Shown here piece after piece: positions 16,802-24,372 of a stretch of DNA of 64,000 bases. The position numbers and the translations under genes are program-made. This DNA is from Pseudomonas kairouanensis (GTDB lineage: Bacteria; Pseudomonadota; Gammaproteobacteria; Pseudomonadales; Pseudomonadaceae). The stretch covers positions 1-64,000 of the forward strand of contig NZ_QUZU01000036.1 of the NCBI RefSeq assembly GCF_004682055.1, in the 5' to 3' direction. Positions within the stretch are counted from its first letter, which is position 1. Each line of letters begins with the position of its first letter. Below the pieces are notes generated by a model, which saw only the letters and a program-made list of their open reading frames with translations, did not search any database and was not told the DNA's origin.

Positions 16802-17449
16802 TCAGCTCAGTGCTTGCAGCACCTTGGCCGTGATCGCTTCTACCGAACCCACGCCAGGGATGTGGCTGTACTTGGGCTTGCCTTGTGCAGCCGACAGCTT
16901 CTGGTAGAAGTCCACCAGCGGCTTGGTCTGGGAATGGTAGACCGACAGGCGATGACGCACGGTTTCTTCGGTGTCGTCTTTACGCTGCACCAGCTCTTCG
17001 CCGGTCACATCGTCCTTGCCTTCAACTTTTGGCGGGTTGTAGACGGTGTGGTACACGCGACCCGAGGCTTCGTGAACGCGACGACCGGCAATACGCTGCA
17101 CGATCTCTTCGTCTTCAACCGCGATTTCAACCACTGCGTCCAGCTCGACGCCAGCTTTGACCAGGGCTTCAGCCTGGGGAATGGTGCGCGGGAAGCCGTC
17201 GAACAGGAAACCGTTCTTGCAGTCTTCCTGGCTGATGCGCTCTTTGACCAGGTTGATGATCAAGTCATCGGACACCAGGCCGCCGCTGTCCATTACGCTT
17301 TTGGCGATCAGGCCCAGCTCGGTGCCGGCCTTGACTGCTGCACGCAGCATGTCGCCGGTGGAGATTTGTGGAATGCCGAATTTTTCAGTGATGAACTTTG
17401 CCTGAGTACCTTTACCGGCCCCGGGAGCTCCCAGCAGAATGACGCGCAT
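16802..17449 (-). CDS. adk: Adenylate kinase
   Basis: A 215-residue long-type adenylate kinase that interconverts ATP + AMP and 2 ADP. The P-loop is GAPGAGKGT (residues 7-15), the AMP-binding ISTGDMLRAAV and DGFPRT motifs follow, and the LID (GRRVHEASGRVYH to DDVTGEELVQRKDD) lacks the zinc cysteines, as usual in Gram-negatives. The start at 17449 follows GAGGAGCACATCA; a second in-frame ATG five codons upstream is not supported by the family N-terminus. Confidence 0.97.
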   Translation of the reverse strand: MRVILLGAPGAGKGTQAKFITEKFGIPQISTGDMLRAAVKAGTELGLIAKSVMDSGGLVSDDLIINLVKERISQEDCKNGFLFDGFPRTIPQAEALVKAGVELDAVVEIAVEDEEIVQRIAGRRVHEASGRVYHTVYNPPKVEGKDDVTGEELVQRKDDTEETVRHRLSVYHSQTKPLVDFYQKLSAAQGKPKYSHIPGVGSVEAITAKVLQALS

Positions 17450-17665
17450 TGATGTGCTCCTCAATTTTTATAGAGATGACGCTCGGATTCGCCGCGTGGG
17501 GCCAATCGCGTAAAAATAATGTGGTTCCAGACCGATCAAACGGCCAAAGGCTGATCAAGATACACAGCGGGCCCTATCCATACAAGCCGCCAAAAGTCGC
17601 AGGAACCCCGCCGCACCTGCTTCAAAGGTAGGGTGTGCCTGAGTGCAACCCGAGCACTCAAACTT

Positions 17666-17689
17666 CGGCCGCCCGTTTCGGGGCGGCCG
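17666..17689 (-). terminator. Hairpin downstream of ppc
   Basis: CGGCCGCCC and GGGCGGCCG form a 9-bp stem with a 6-base loop, about 45 bases past the ppc stop. On the minus strand the tail is AAGTTTGAG, only weakly T-rich. Confidence 0.6.
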
Positions 17690-17731
17690 TTGTGGTTTGC
17701 CTGCAAGCCCTTGAGTACACGCAAAAAAATG

Positions 17732-20359
17732 CTAGCCGGTGTTGCGCAAACCCGCCGCAATACCGGCCACGGACACCAGCAGCGCCTGTTCCAGAGGGCT
17801 GTCCTGCGCTGCTTCCTGTTGACGCGAGCGCGCCAGCAACTCGGCCTGCAACAAGTGCAGCGGGTCGAGGTAGGTGTTGCGCAAGCGGATGAACTCCAGG
17901 GTGTCCGGGCTGTGGGCCAGCAACTGCGACTGGCCGGTCAGGCCAAGCACCACACGGCACGCCTGCGACAATAGGTCGCGCAAGTGCGCACCCAATGGCA
18001 GCAGGTCTGGCTGCACCAGGCGTTCGTCATACAACTGCGCTATATCGGCATCGGCCTTGGCCAGCACCATTTCCAACATGTCGATGCGCGTGCGGAAGAA
18101 CGGCCACTGCTCACGCATCTGCCCCAGCAAATCGCCCTCGCCGCGCTCCAGGGCCTTGCTCAAGGCCGCTTCCCAACCGAGCCAGGCGGGCAACATCAAG
18201 CGGGTCTGGGTCCAGCCGAAGATCCACGGGATGGCCCGCAGGCTTTCAATCCCGCCGGCACGGCGCTTGGCCGGGCGACTGCCCAGGGGCAAACGGCCCA
18301 ACTCCTGCTCTGGGGTGGACTGGCGGAAGTACTCGACGAACTGCGGATTTTCCCGCACCACGGCGCGATAAGCGCTCACACCGTCTGCGGCCAATTCATC
18401 CATCAAATGGCGCCAGGCCGGCTCGGGTGGTGGCGGCGGCAGCAAGGTGGCTTCCAGCACCGCTGCCAGATAGAGGTTGAGGTTCTGCTCGGCGATATCC
18501 GGCAGGCCGAACTTGAAGCGGATCATCTCGCCCTGTTCGGTGGTACGAAAGCGCCCCGCCACCGAGCCCGGCGGCTGCGACAGAATCGCCGCATGGGCCG
18601 GGCCGCCGCCACGACCAACCGTGCCCCCGCGACCGTGGAACAGCAGCAGTTCCACCTGTTGTTCGCGGCAGATATCCACCAGGCGTTCCTGCGCCCGGTA
18701 TTGCGCCCAGGCGGCGGCGGTGGTGCCGGCGTCCTTGGCCGAGTCGGAATAGCCGATCATCACTTCCTGCGGGCCTTGCAGCCGGGCGCGGTAGCCCGGC
18801 AGCAGCAACAGCTGTTCGATCACGGGGCCGGCGTTGTCCAGGTCGGCCAGGGTTTCGAACAACGGCACCACGCGCATTGGCCGCAGCACCCCTGACTCTT
18901 TAAGCAGCAATTGCACGGCGAGCACGTCTGACGCGGCACCCGCCATCGAGATGACGTAAGAGCCCAAGGATGCGGCCGGCGCGGCGGCGATTTCCTTGCA
19001 GGTGTTCAACACTTCTGCGGTATCGGCCGACGGCTTGAAATACCCCGGCAACAACGGTCGACGGTTGGCCAGCTCCTTCATGAGGAAGCTGATGCGCATC
19101 TCCTCATTCCAGTCTTCGTAACGCCCAAGGCCCAGGTAATCGGTGATCTCGGTCATGGCCGCCGAATGGCGGCTGGAATCCTGGCGTACATCCAGGCGTA
19201 CCAGGAACAGGCCGAAGGTCACCGCACGGCGCAAGCAGTCGAGCAACGGGCCATCGGCGATCACGCCCATGCCGCATTCATGCAGGGACTGGTAGCACAG
19301 CTCCAGCGGGTCCAGCAGGTCGCGGTTGTTCTGCAGCACCTCAGCGGACGCCGGGGTGCTGCTGCTCAGTGCGGTGTGCGCCCATTGGCGCGTGGCGCGC
19401 AGACGTTCACGCAGTTGCTTGAGCAGCGCGCGGTAAGGTTCGACGCTGTCACCGACCTTGGCCTGCAAGGCCGGACTGGCCTGTTGCATCGACAGCTCGG
19501 ACGCCAGGTGGTCGATGTCCCGCAGGTACAGGTCGGCCGCCATCCAACGCGCCAGCAGCAGTACTTCGCGGGTGACCGGCGCGGTGACATTCGGGTTGCC
19601 GTCTCGGTCGCCGCCCATCCACGAGGCGAAGCGAATCGGCGCCGCCTCAAGCGGCAGGCGCAGGCCGGTGGCGGCGTGCAGGGCCTGGTCGGCCTTGCGC
19701 AGGTAATTGGGGATGGCGTGCCACAGCGAGTGCTCGATCACCGCAAAGCCCCATTTGGCTTCATCCACCGGGGTTGGTCGGGTGCGGCGGATTTCTTCGG
19801 TGTGCCAGGCTTCGGCAATCAGGCGTTGCAGGCGCTCGCGAATCTGCTCGCGCTCGGCGCTCGTCAAGTCGCGGTGATCCTGCAGCGCCAATTGGGCAGC
19901 GATGGCATCGTACTTCTGGATCAGGGTGCGCCGCGCCACTTCGGTGGGGTGGGCGGTGAGGACCAGTTCGATCTCCAGGCGCCCCAACTGGCGGGCCAGG
20001 GACTCGTTGCTGTGGCCTTCGCGCTGCAAGCGCGCCAGCAACTCGGGTAACACACGAGCCTCGAACGGCGCCGGCTGGGATTCATCGCGCCGGTGGATCA
20101 GTTGGTATTGCTCGGCAATGTTGGCCAGGTTGAGGAACTGGTTGAAGGCCCGGGCCACCGGCAGCAGTTCGTCTTCCTGCAACGTATTGAGGCTGGCGCT
20201 CAGCTCGTCGCCAGCACCGTGGCGGTCGGCCTTGGCGCCTTTGCGGATCTGCTCGATCTTGTCGAGAAACTCATCACCGTACTGCTCTCGAATCGTATTA
20301 CCCAACAGTTCACCCAGCAGGTGAACGTCCTCACGCAAGCGTGCATCGATATCACTCAT
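17732..20359 (-). CDS. ppc: Phosphoenolpyruvate carboxylase
   Basis: An 875-residue bacterial PEP carboxylase that adds bicarbonate to PEP to give oxaloacetate and refill the TCA cycle. Signatures are VLTAHPTEVARRTLIQKY with the catalytic histidine (about residue 138), the MGGDRDGNPNVT loop, GYSDSAKDAG, and the second signature FHGRGGTVGRGGGPAHAAI; it ends GIAAGLRNTG, where the C-terminal Asn-x-Gly is typical. A strong site (GGAGATTGGCTG) precedes the ATG. Length agrees with the family. It is divergent from the 114-residue gene and upstream of adk on the same strand, separated by about 280 bases with no gene. Confidence 0.97.
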   Translation of the reverse strand: MSDIDARLREDVHLLGELLGNTIREQYGDEFLDKIEQIRKGAKADRHGAGDELSASLNTLQEDELLPVARAFNQFLNLANIAEQYQLIHRRDESQPAPFEARVLPELLARLQREGHSNESLARQLGRLEIELVLTAHPTEVARRTLIQKYDAIAAQLALQDHRDLTSAEREQIRERLQRLIAEAWHTEEIRRTRPTPVDEAKWGFAVIEHSLWHAIPNYLRKADQALHAATGLRLPLEAAPIRFASWMGGDRDGNPNVTAPVTREVLLLARWMAADLYLRDIDHLASELSMQQASPALQAKVGDSVEPYRALLKQLRERLRATRQWAHTALSSSTPASAEVLQNNRDLLDPLELCYQSLHECGMGVIADGPLLDCLRRAVTFGLFLVRLDVRQDSSRHSAAMTEITDYLGLGRYEDWNEEMRISFLMKELANRRPLLPGYFKPSADTAEVLNTCKEIAAAPAASLGSYVISMAGAASDVLAVQLLLKESGVLRPMRVVPLFETLADLDNAGPVIEQLLLLPGYRARLQGPQEVMIGYSDSAKDAGTTAAAWAQYRAQERLVDICREQQVELLLFHGRGGTVGRGGGPAHAAILSQPPGSVAGRFRTTEQGEMIRFKFGLPDIAEQNLNLYLAAVLEATLLPPPPPEPAWRHLMDELAADGVSAYRAVVRENPQFVEYFRQSTPEQELGRLPLGSRPAKRRAGGIESLRAIPWIFGWTQTRLMLPAWLGWEAALSKALERGEGDLLGQMREQWPFFRTRIDMLEMVLAKADADIAQLYDERLVQPDLLPLGAHLRDLLSQACRVVLGLTGQSQLLAHSPDTLEFIRLRNTYLDPLHLLQAELLARSRQQEAAQDSPLEQALLVSVAGIAAGLRNTG

Positions 20360-20545
20360 CAGCCAATCTCCAGCCAGAAATCCGGGACGCGCAGGTTTGC
20401 CAGAGTGCCGCCAGCATCGTTTTATGACAAGACTTTAAACCTTGTGAGTTGCAGCTAGTCTCAACACTTGAGTCGCCCGTGTTTATCCATGCGAGCGGCT
20501 GGTCACTCATCACCGCCTGCCACCGCAGGCTTTATTGAGGTTGCC

Positions 20546-20890
20546 ATGAAAATTCGAGAACTGGCCCAGCATTGGGAAGAGAACGCCAAGGGTCGCTTGA
20601 CCAAGACCGAGTACGCCATCCATTTGGATGTAGAGTCCGCCGCACGGCTGGCGGCCATTGCCGAGATGTACCCCAAGCGCAGCACCGAGGAACTGCTCGG
20701 CGAGCTGATTGGCGCCGCCCTGGAAGAGCTGGAAGCCAGCTTTCCCTACATCAAGGGCCAGCAGGTGGTGGCCACCGATGAAGAGGGCGATCCGCTGTAT
20801 GAAGACGTGGGCCCTACCCCGCGTTTCCTGACCTTGTCCCGTCGCTATCTGCATGATTTGTCGGCCAGTGCCGACAAACCGAAACACTGA
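20546..20890 (+). CDS. Conserved hypothetical protein, 114 aa
   Basis: A 114-residue soluble protein beginning MKIRELAQHWEENAKGRLTK after a good ribosome site (TGAGGTTGCC). The middle (YAIHLDVESAARLAAIAEMY to STEELLGELIGAALEELEAS) resembles a ribbon-helix-helix-like or helical bundle, and the C-terminal part is acidic (TDEEGDPLYEDVGPTPRF). The gene sits divergent from ppc, as the homologous gene does in other pseudomonads. Automatic annotation sometimes links this family to pilus assembly; nothing in this sequence shows it. Function unknown. Confidence 0.8.
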   Translation: MKIRELAQHWEENAKGRLTKTEYAIHLDVESAARLAAIAEMYPKRSTEELLGELIGAALEELEASFPYIKGQQVVATDEEGDPLYEDVGPTPRFLTLSRRYLHDLSASADKPKH

Positions 20891-21022
20891 CACCTCCCGT
20901 CAAACCCCTTGTATTCCGGGCCTTGCATAGGCCCGGTGTACCCCTGCGCAACGCAGAAGTTCCAAGTTTTTTACGCTGACCATTCAGTCAGATATTTTTT
21001 TAGGCAAATCGCCATCTTCTCT

Positions 21023-21050
21023 GAACTATTCAAAAAAGCCTCCGGTCACA
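21023..21050 (+). promoter_or_regulatory. Candidate AlgU (sigma-22/RpoE-type) promoter for the lipoprotein pair
   Basis: GAACTA at 21023-21028 and TCACA at 21046-21050 are 17 bases apart, resembling the GAACTT-N16/17-TCtgA consensus of AlgU. The site is about 110 bases upstream of the DUF4398 gene. In P. aeruginosa the downstream lptF gene is AlgU-dependent. The -10 match is imperfect. Confidence 0.4.
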
Positions 21051-21162
21051 GCCAGTAAGCCATCACTTGGAACGGCCGTTTGAACAGGCGTCATGTGCCT
21101 TATCCGCCGGGCCCGCAACCGACCTCCCAAGATGGATGTTGAAGTTTTTCAGGAGTTATCCA

Positions 21163-21588
21163 ATGGAGTTGAAGACGATGAAGACCAGCACTGCCAAATC
21201 CTCGTTTAACCACCTGCGCGGGCTCAAATTGGCCGCGCTGGCAATCGGCACCAGCTTCGTCCTGGCGGGCTGCGCCGGCAACCCGCCGACCGAGCAGTAC
21301 GCCGTGACCCAGTCTGCCGTGAACAGCGCCGTGAGCGCCGGCGGCACCGAGTACGCTGCCGTAGAGATGAAGTCGGCCCAGGACAAGCTCAAACAAGCCG
21401 AAATCGCCATGCACGACAAGAACTACGACGAAGCCCGTCGCCTTGCCGAGCAAGCCGAATGGGACGCCCGCGTTGCAGAGCGCAAGTCTCAGGCGGCCAA
21501 GGCTGAACAGGCTGTGAAGGACTCCCAGAAAGCTGTTCAGGAGCTGCGTCAGGAAGGCATGCGCCCCGCTGTGATCAAACAGCCGTAA
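21163..21588 (+). CDS. DUF4398 lipoprotein encoded upstream of lptF
   Basis: A 141-residue predicted lipoprotein. The signal region GLKLAALAIGTSFVLAGC ends in a lipobox (Cys37). The mature part is a coiled-coil-prone DUF4398 domain: EYAAVEMKSAQDKLKQAEIA, then MHDKNYDEARRLAEQAEWDA and repeated Ala/Lys/Glu-rich heptads to the C-terminus. AGGAGTTATCCA before ATG 21163 supports this start over one five codons later. It precedes the OmpA-like lptF gene by 55 bases in the same direction. Pairs like this probably work together in outer membrane to peptidoglycan anchoring. Confidence 0.88.
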   Translation: MELKTMKTSTAKSSFNHLRGLKLAALAIGTSFVLAGCAGNPPTEQYAVTQSAVNSAVSAGGTEYAAVEMKSAQDKLKQAEIAMHDKNYDEARRLAEQAEWDARVAERKSQAAKAEQAVKDSQKAVQELRQEGMRPAVIKQP

Positions 21589-21643
21589 ACCGCCGCCACT
21601 GACTGCATTGCACCCGATATCGAATTGAAAGGACGACACGACT

Positions 21644-22429
21644 ATGCGTAAACAATTGATGATCCCTGCCCTGCTGGCGATGAGCGTTGCCCTGGCAGCT
21701 TGCTCCACCCCGCCAAACGCGAACCTGGAAAACGCACGGACCAACTACTCGGCCCTGCAAGCCAACCCGCAAGCCACCAAGGTTGCGGCGCTGGAAACCA
21801 AGGACGCCAGCGAATGGCTGGACAAGGCCGACAAGGCTTTCCGCGACAATGAAGACCAGAAGAAAGTTGACCAACTGGCCTACCTGACCAACCAGCGCGT
21901 TGAAGTGGCCAAAGACACCATCGTGCTGCGCGAATCCGAAGCCAAGCTGAAAAACGCCGGTGACGAACGTGCTCGCGCCCTGCTCGAAGCCCGTGATGCG
22001 CAGATCAAGCAACTGCAAGACAGCCTGAACGCCAAGCAGACCGATCGCGGCACCCTGGTGACCTTCGGTGACGTGCTGTTTGCCACCAACAAGTCTGACC
22101 TCAAATCCAGCGGCCTGGTGAATATCACCAAGCTGGCGCAGTTCCTGCGCGACAACCCAGACCGTAAAGTGATCGTCGAAGGCTACACCGACAGCACCGG
22201 TTCCGACGCGTACAACCAGAGCCTGTCCGAGCGCCGTGCGGCCTCTGTGCAACGTGCACTGGCGCAGCAAGGGGTGGATATCTCGCGCATCGTGACCCAG
22301 GGTTACGGCAAGGAATACCCGGTTGCCGATAACGGCAGCGTTTCGGGCCGTGCCATGAACCGCCGCGTTGAAGTGACTATCTCCAACGACAACCAGCCAG
22401 TTGCGCCACGCTCGTCCGTTGCCAACTGA
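21644..22429 (+). CDS. lptF: OmpA-family outer-membrane lipoprotein LptF
   Basis: A 261-residue lipoprotein: MRKQLMIPALLAMSVALAAC with Cys20 acylated, an N-terminal helical DUF4398-like segment (NLENARTNYSALQANPQA onward) and a C-terminal OmpA peptidoglycan-binding domain (about residues 135-245). The OmpA domain shows VTFGDVLFATNKSDL, VEGYTDSTGSDAYNQSLSER and the Asp/Arg diaminopimelate-binding residues in the NRRVEVTI region. LptF of P. aeruginosa supports survival under harsh conditions and is AlgU-controlled. A strong rho-independent terminator follows. Confidence 0.9.
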   Translation: MRKQLMIPALLAMSVALAACSTPPNANLENARTNYSALQANPQATKVAALETKDASEWLDKADKAFRDNEDQKKVDQLAYLTNQRVEVAKDTIVLRESEAKLKNAGDERARALLEARDAQIKQLQDSLNAKQTDRGTLVTFGDVLFATNKSDLKSSGLVNITKLAQFLRDNPDRKVIVEGYTDSTGSDAYNQSLSERRAASVQRALAQQGVDISRIVTQGYGKEYPVADNGSVSGRAMNRRVEVTISNDNQPVAPRSSVAN

Positions 22430-22450
22430 TGGTTTGATGCAATAAAAAAG

Positions 22451-22480
22451 ACCCCCGCCCAATGGCGGGGGTTCTTTTTT
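22451..22480. terminator. Bidirectional rho-independent terminator
   Basis: ACCCCCGCC and GGCGGGGGT form a 9-bp stem with a 4-base loop, followed by TTCTTTTTT on the plus strand. On the minus strand CTTTTTTATT follows the stem. It ends lptF and the converging small-protein gene. Confidence 0.92.
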
Positions 22481-22493
22481 GGGTGGGTTTTAC

Positions 22494-22811
22494 TTAGAAG
22501 CTAATGGAGCCTTTGCTCTGGGCTGCAACCATGGTGATCTGACCGCTCTCCCCTTGATCGCCAGCCTGCGCGCCCTGGCCACTTTGAGCCGCCTGGGTGA
22601 GCTGCTCCATTAATTTCTTGATCAACTCCATGATGTCCTCTGCGCCCCCTGAACCCTGGGCGCCGCCGGAGCCCTCTGTGCCTTTGGCTTGAAGTTGCTT
22701 CTGCAAATCGGCGATCTGCTTCATGAGCGCATCTGCGCCGCCGCCCTGCTGGGAGGCATTGCCAAAATTGCCCAAGCTGCTCATCGCCGAAAAACCGCTG
22801 ATTGCGTCCAT
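22494..22811 (-). CDS. Small Gly-rich, cysteine-free, harpin-like protein
   Basis: A 105-residue protein starting MDAISGFSAMSSLGNFGNAS after a good ribosome site (GGAGTCAGAATTT). It has two amphipathic helices, GADALMKQIADLQKQLQ and AEDIMELIKKLMEQLTQ, separated and followed by Gly/Ser/Gln-rich linkers. I count 19 glycines, many glutamines and no cysteine. This composition and helix pattern resemble type III secretion harpins and also some needle or tail assembly proteins, but there is no secretion gene nearby. It appears conserved at this place in pseudomonads (I believe it corresponds to PA3693). Function unknown; the harpin link is a compositional inference. Confidence 0.75.
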   Translation of the reverse strand: MDAISGFSAMSSLGNFGNASQQGGGADALMKQIADLQKQLQAKGTEGSGGAQGSGGAEDIMELIKKLMEQLTQAAQSGQGAQAGDQGESGQITMVAAQSKGSISF

Positions 22812-22959
22812 AAATTCTGACTCCAGACCTGATTGAAAAGTGAACCGATCAACGACACCGATCAGTCCAGAATCTGTGGCGAGCGAGTCGAATTGGTTCC
22901 GGTCTGGCGCACAACTGACACGCACCGAATGAAGAATCGGCGCGATTCAAGGTGTCTTC

Positions 22960-23286
22960 CTACTGCTGCAGTTGCGGTGTCTCCTGGCCCAGGCAACGCA
23001 CGGCCTGTTTCTTGTTGTTCACCAGCACGCCGCTGAGGCCTTTTTGTTCGGTATCAAACATCACCAACACGCCATCGACACACTGCGCGACCTGTGCGGC
23101 GGGGGTCAGTGAGATTTTGTAATCCTCTCCGGGCACGGTCTTGAGCATGGTGAAGTCACTGAGCAGCAGCGCGTCGTCCGGCTTGGCGAAGTGCAGGTAA
23201 CCGTAGAACCACAGGCAACCGACGGTGCCGATGATGGTGCCGATGCCGGTGAGGATCAGCGGGATCATGTTGCGTTCTTCGCTCAT
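22960..23286 (-). CDS. Hypothetical membrane-anchored protein, 108 aa
   Basis: A 108-residue protein with one N-terminal membrane helix (MIPLILTGIGTIIGTVGCLWFYGYL) and a periplasmic or cytoplasmic tail of about 75 residues containing CVDGVLVMFDTEQKGLSGVL. Its ATG overlaps the stop of the upstream hydrolase gene by four bases (ATGA), so it is translated with that gene. No family recognised; the coupling suggests a role tied to the lipoprotein hydrolase. Confidence 0.78.
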   Translation of the reverse strand: MSEERNMIPLILTGIGTIIGTVGCLWFYGYLHFAKPDDALLLSDFTMLKTVPGEDYKISLTPAAQVAQCVDGVLVMFDTEQKGLSGVLVNNKKQAVRCLGQETPQLQQ

Positions 23287-24188
23287 TGCGGGCTCTCTGA
23301 TGAATCAACGTTAGGAGTGGGGTAGTTCGCAATCTCACCCAGGCGGCGCAGGCCGTTGAAGTGCTGCGGGTCGTCCAGATAGCGCAGCATCACGGTTTGC
23401 CAGGTCTTGTCGGCAAACGTCTGCACATGGCCGCCACGGGTCAGTTGCAACACCCTGGGCGGTGGTGCGGCCTGGTACAGGCGGATGCCATTGGCCAGCG
23501 GCACAATCGGGTCATCCAGGCTGTGGAACAGCAGTTTCGGCACACCGGTCAATTGGGGCATGGCGCGGATCGCACTGTCGCCGTCCGGCACCAGCCAGGA
23601 CAGGGGCACCTGGAACGGCCATGTTAACCAGGAGGTGCTGAGGGCAAATTGTCCTACGTCACGATAACTGGCGGGCACGCCATCCAGTACCAAGGCCTTG
23701 AGCTGAGCCTGGCGCTGCGGGTGCTCGGCCAGGTAATGCACGGCCAATGCGCCGCCCAGGCTTTGGCCGAGGACGATCAAAGGTTGGTGCTGGGTGTCGG
23801 GGGCCTTGTCGATCCAACTGAACGCTGCGTCGATGTCCTGGTAGATCGCCAGCAACGAGGGCTTGCCTTCGGACAGGCCATAGCCGCGATAGTCCAGCAG
23901 CAGCACTTGATAGCCCTGCTCGGGCAACCACCAGCTTCCACCCAGGTGCCAGGCCAGGTTGCCGCCATTGCCGTGCAGGTGCAGCACCGTGCCTTTGATC
24001 GGCACGCCGGGTTTTGCGGGCAGCCACCAGGCGTGGAGCTTTACCCCGTCGGCGGTGGTGAGGGTGATGTCGCGATAGGCCAGGCGGGCCTTTTCCGGGG
24101 TGAAGGGCAGCCCCGGTTCGGGGTAGAACAGCAGGGAGCTGCAGCCGTTCAAAGTCAGTAGCAGGCACAGAATGCCGAGGATTCTCAT
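23283..24188 (-). CDS. Alpha/beta-hydrolase lipoprotein (Bem46/ABHD13-like)
   Basis: A 301-residue serine hydrolase with a lipobox (MRILGILCLLLTLNGC, Cys16), so it should be a membrane-attached periplasmic enzyme. The oxyanion region is LHLHGNGGN, the nucleophile elbow is VLGQSLGGALA, and the acid and base are in SLDDPIVP and RGGHVQTF. It resembles Bem46/YfhR-type hydrolases whose natural substrates are not known. The start at 24188 gives the lipobox; an earlier in-frame Met has none. Its stop overlaps the following small membrane-protein gene. Confidence 0.9.
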   Translation of the reverse strand: MRILGILCLLLTLNGCSSLLFYPEPGLPFTPEKARLAYRDITLTTADGVKLHAWWLPAKPGVPIKGTVLHLHGNGGNLAWHLGGSWWLPEQGYQVLLLDYRGYGLSEGKPSLLAIYQDIDAAFSWIDKAPDTQHQPLIVLGQSLGGALAVHYLAEHPQRQAQLKALVLDGVPASYRDVGQFALSTSWLTWPFQVPLSWLVPDGDSAIRAMPQLTGVPKLLFHSLDDPIVPLANGIRLYQAAPPPRVLQLTRGGHVQTFADKTWQTVMLRYLDDPQHFNGLRRLGEIANYPTPNVDSSESPQ

Positions 24189-24240
24189 CCGTTGAAGCCT
24201 CTTGATTGACTCGAAATATCCAAACCTATGGAGATCCAAA

Positions 24241-24329
24241 TGTGGGAGGGGGCTTGCTCCCGATTGAGGTGGGTCAGAAACATATTAATTGACTGACGCA
24301 CTGCAATCGGGAGCAAGCCCCCTCCCACA
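24241..24329. repeat. REPIN, GAGGGGGC type, 89 bp
   Basis: TGTGGGAGGGGGCTTGCTCC and its reverse complement face each other around a short spacer between the hydrolase and DUF1704 genes. Confidence 0.92.
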
Positions 24330-24372
24330 CAAACCTCCCACTTTTCTAATCCCGTTTCCTCAGTCATATCCC

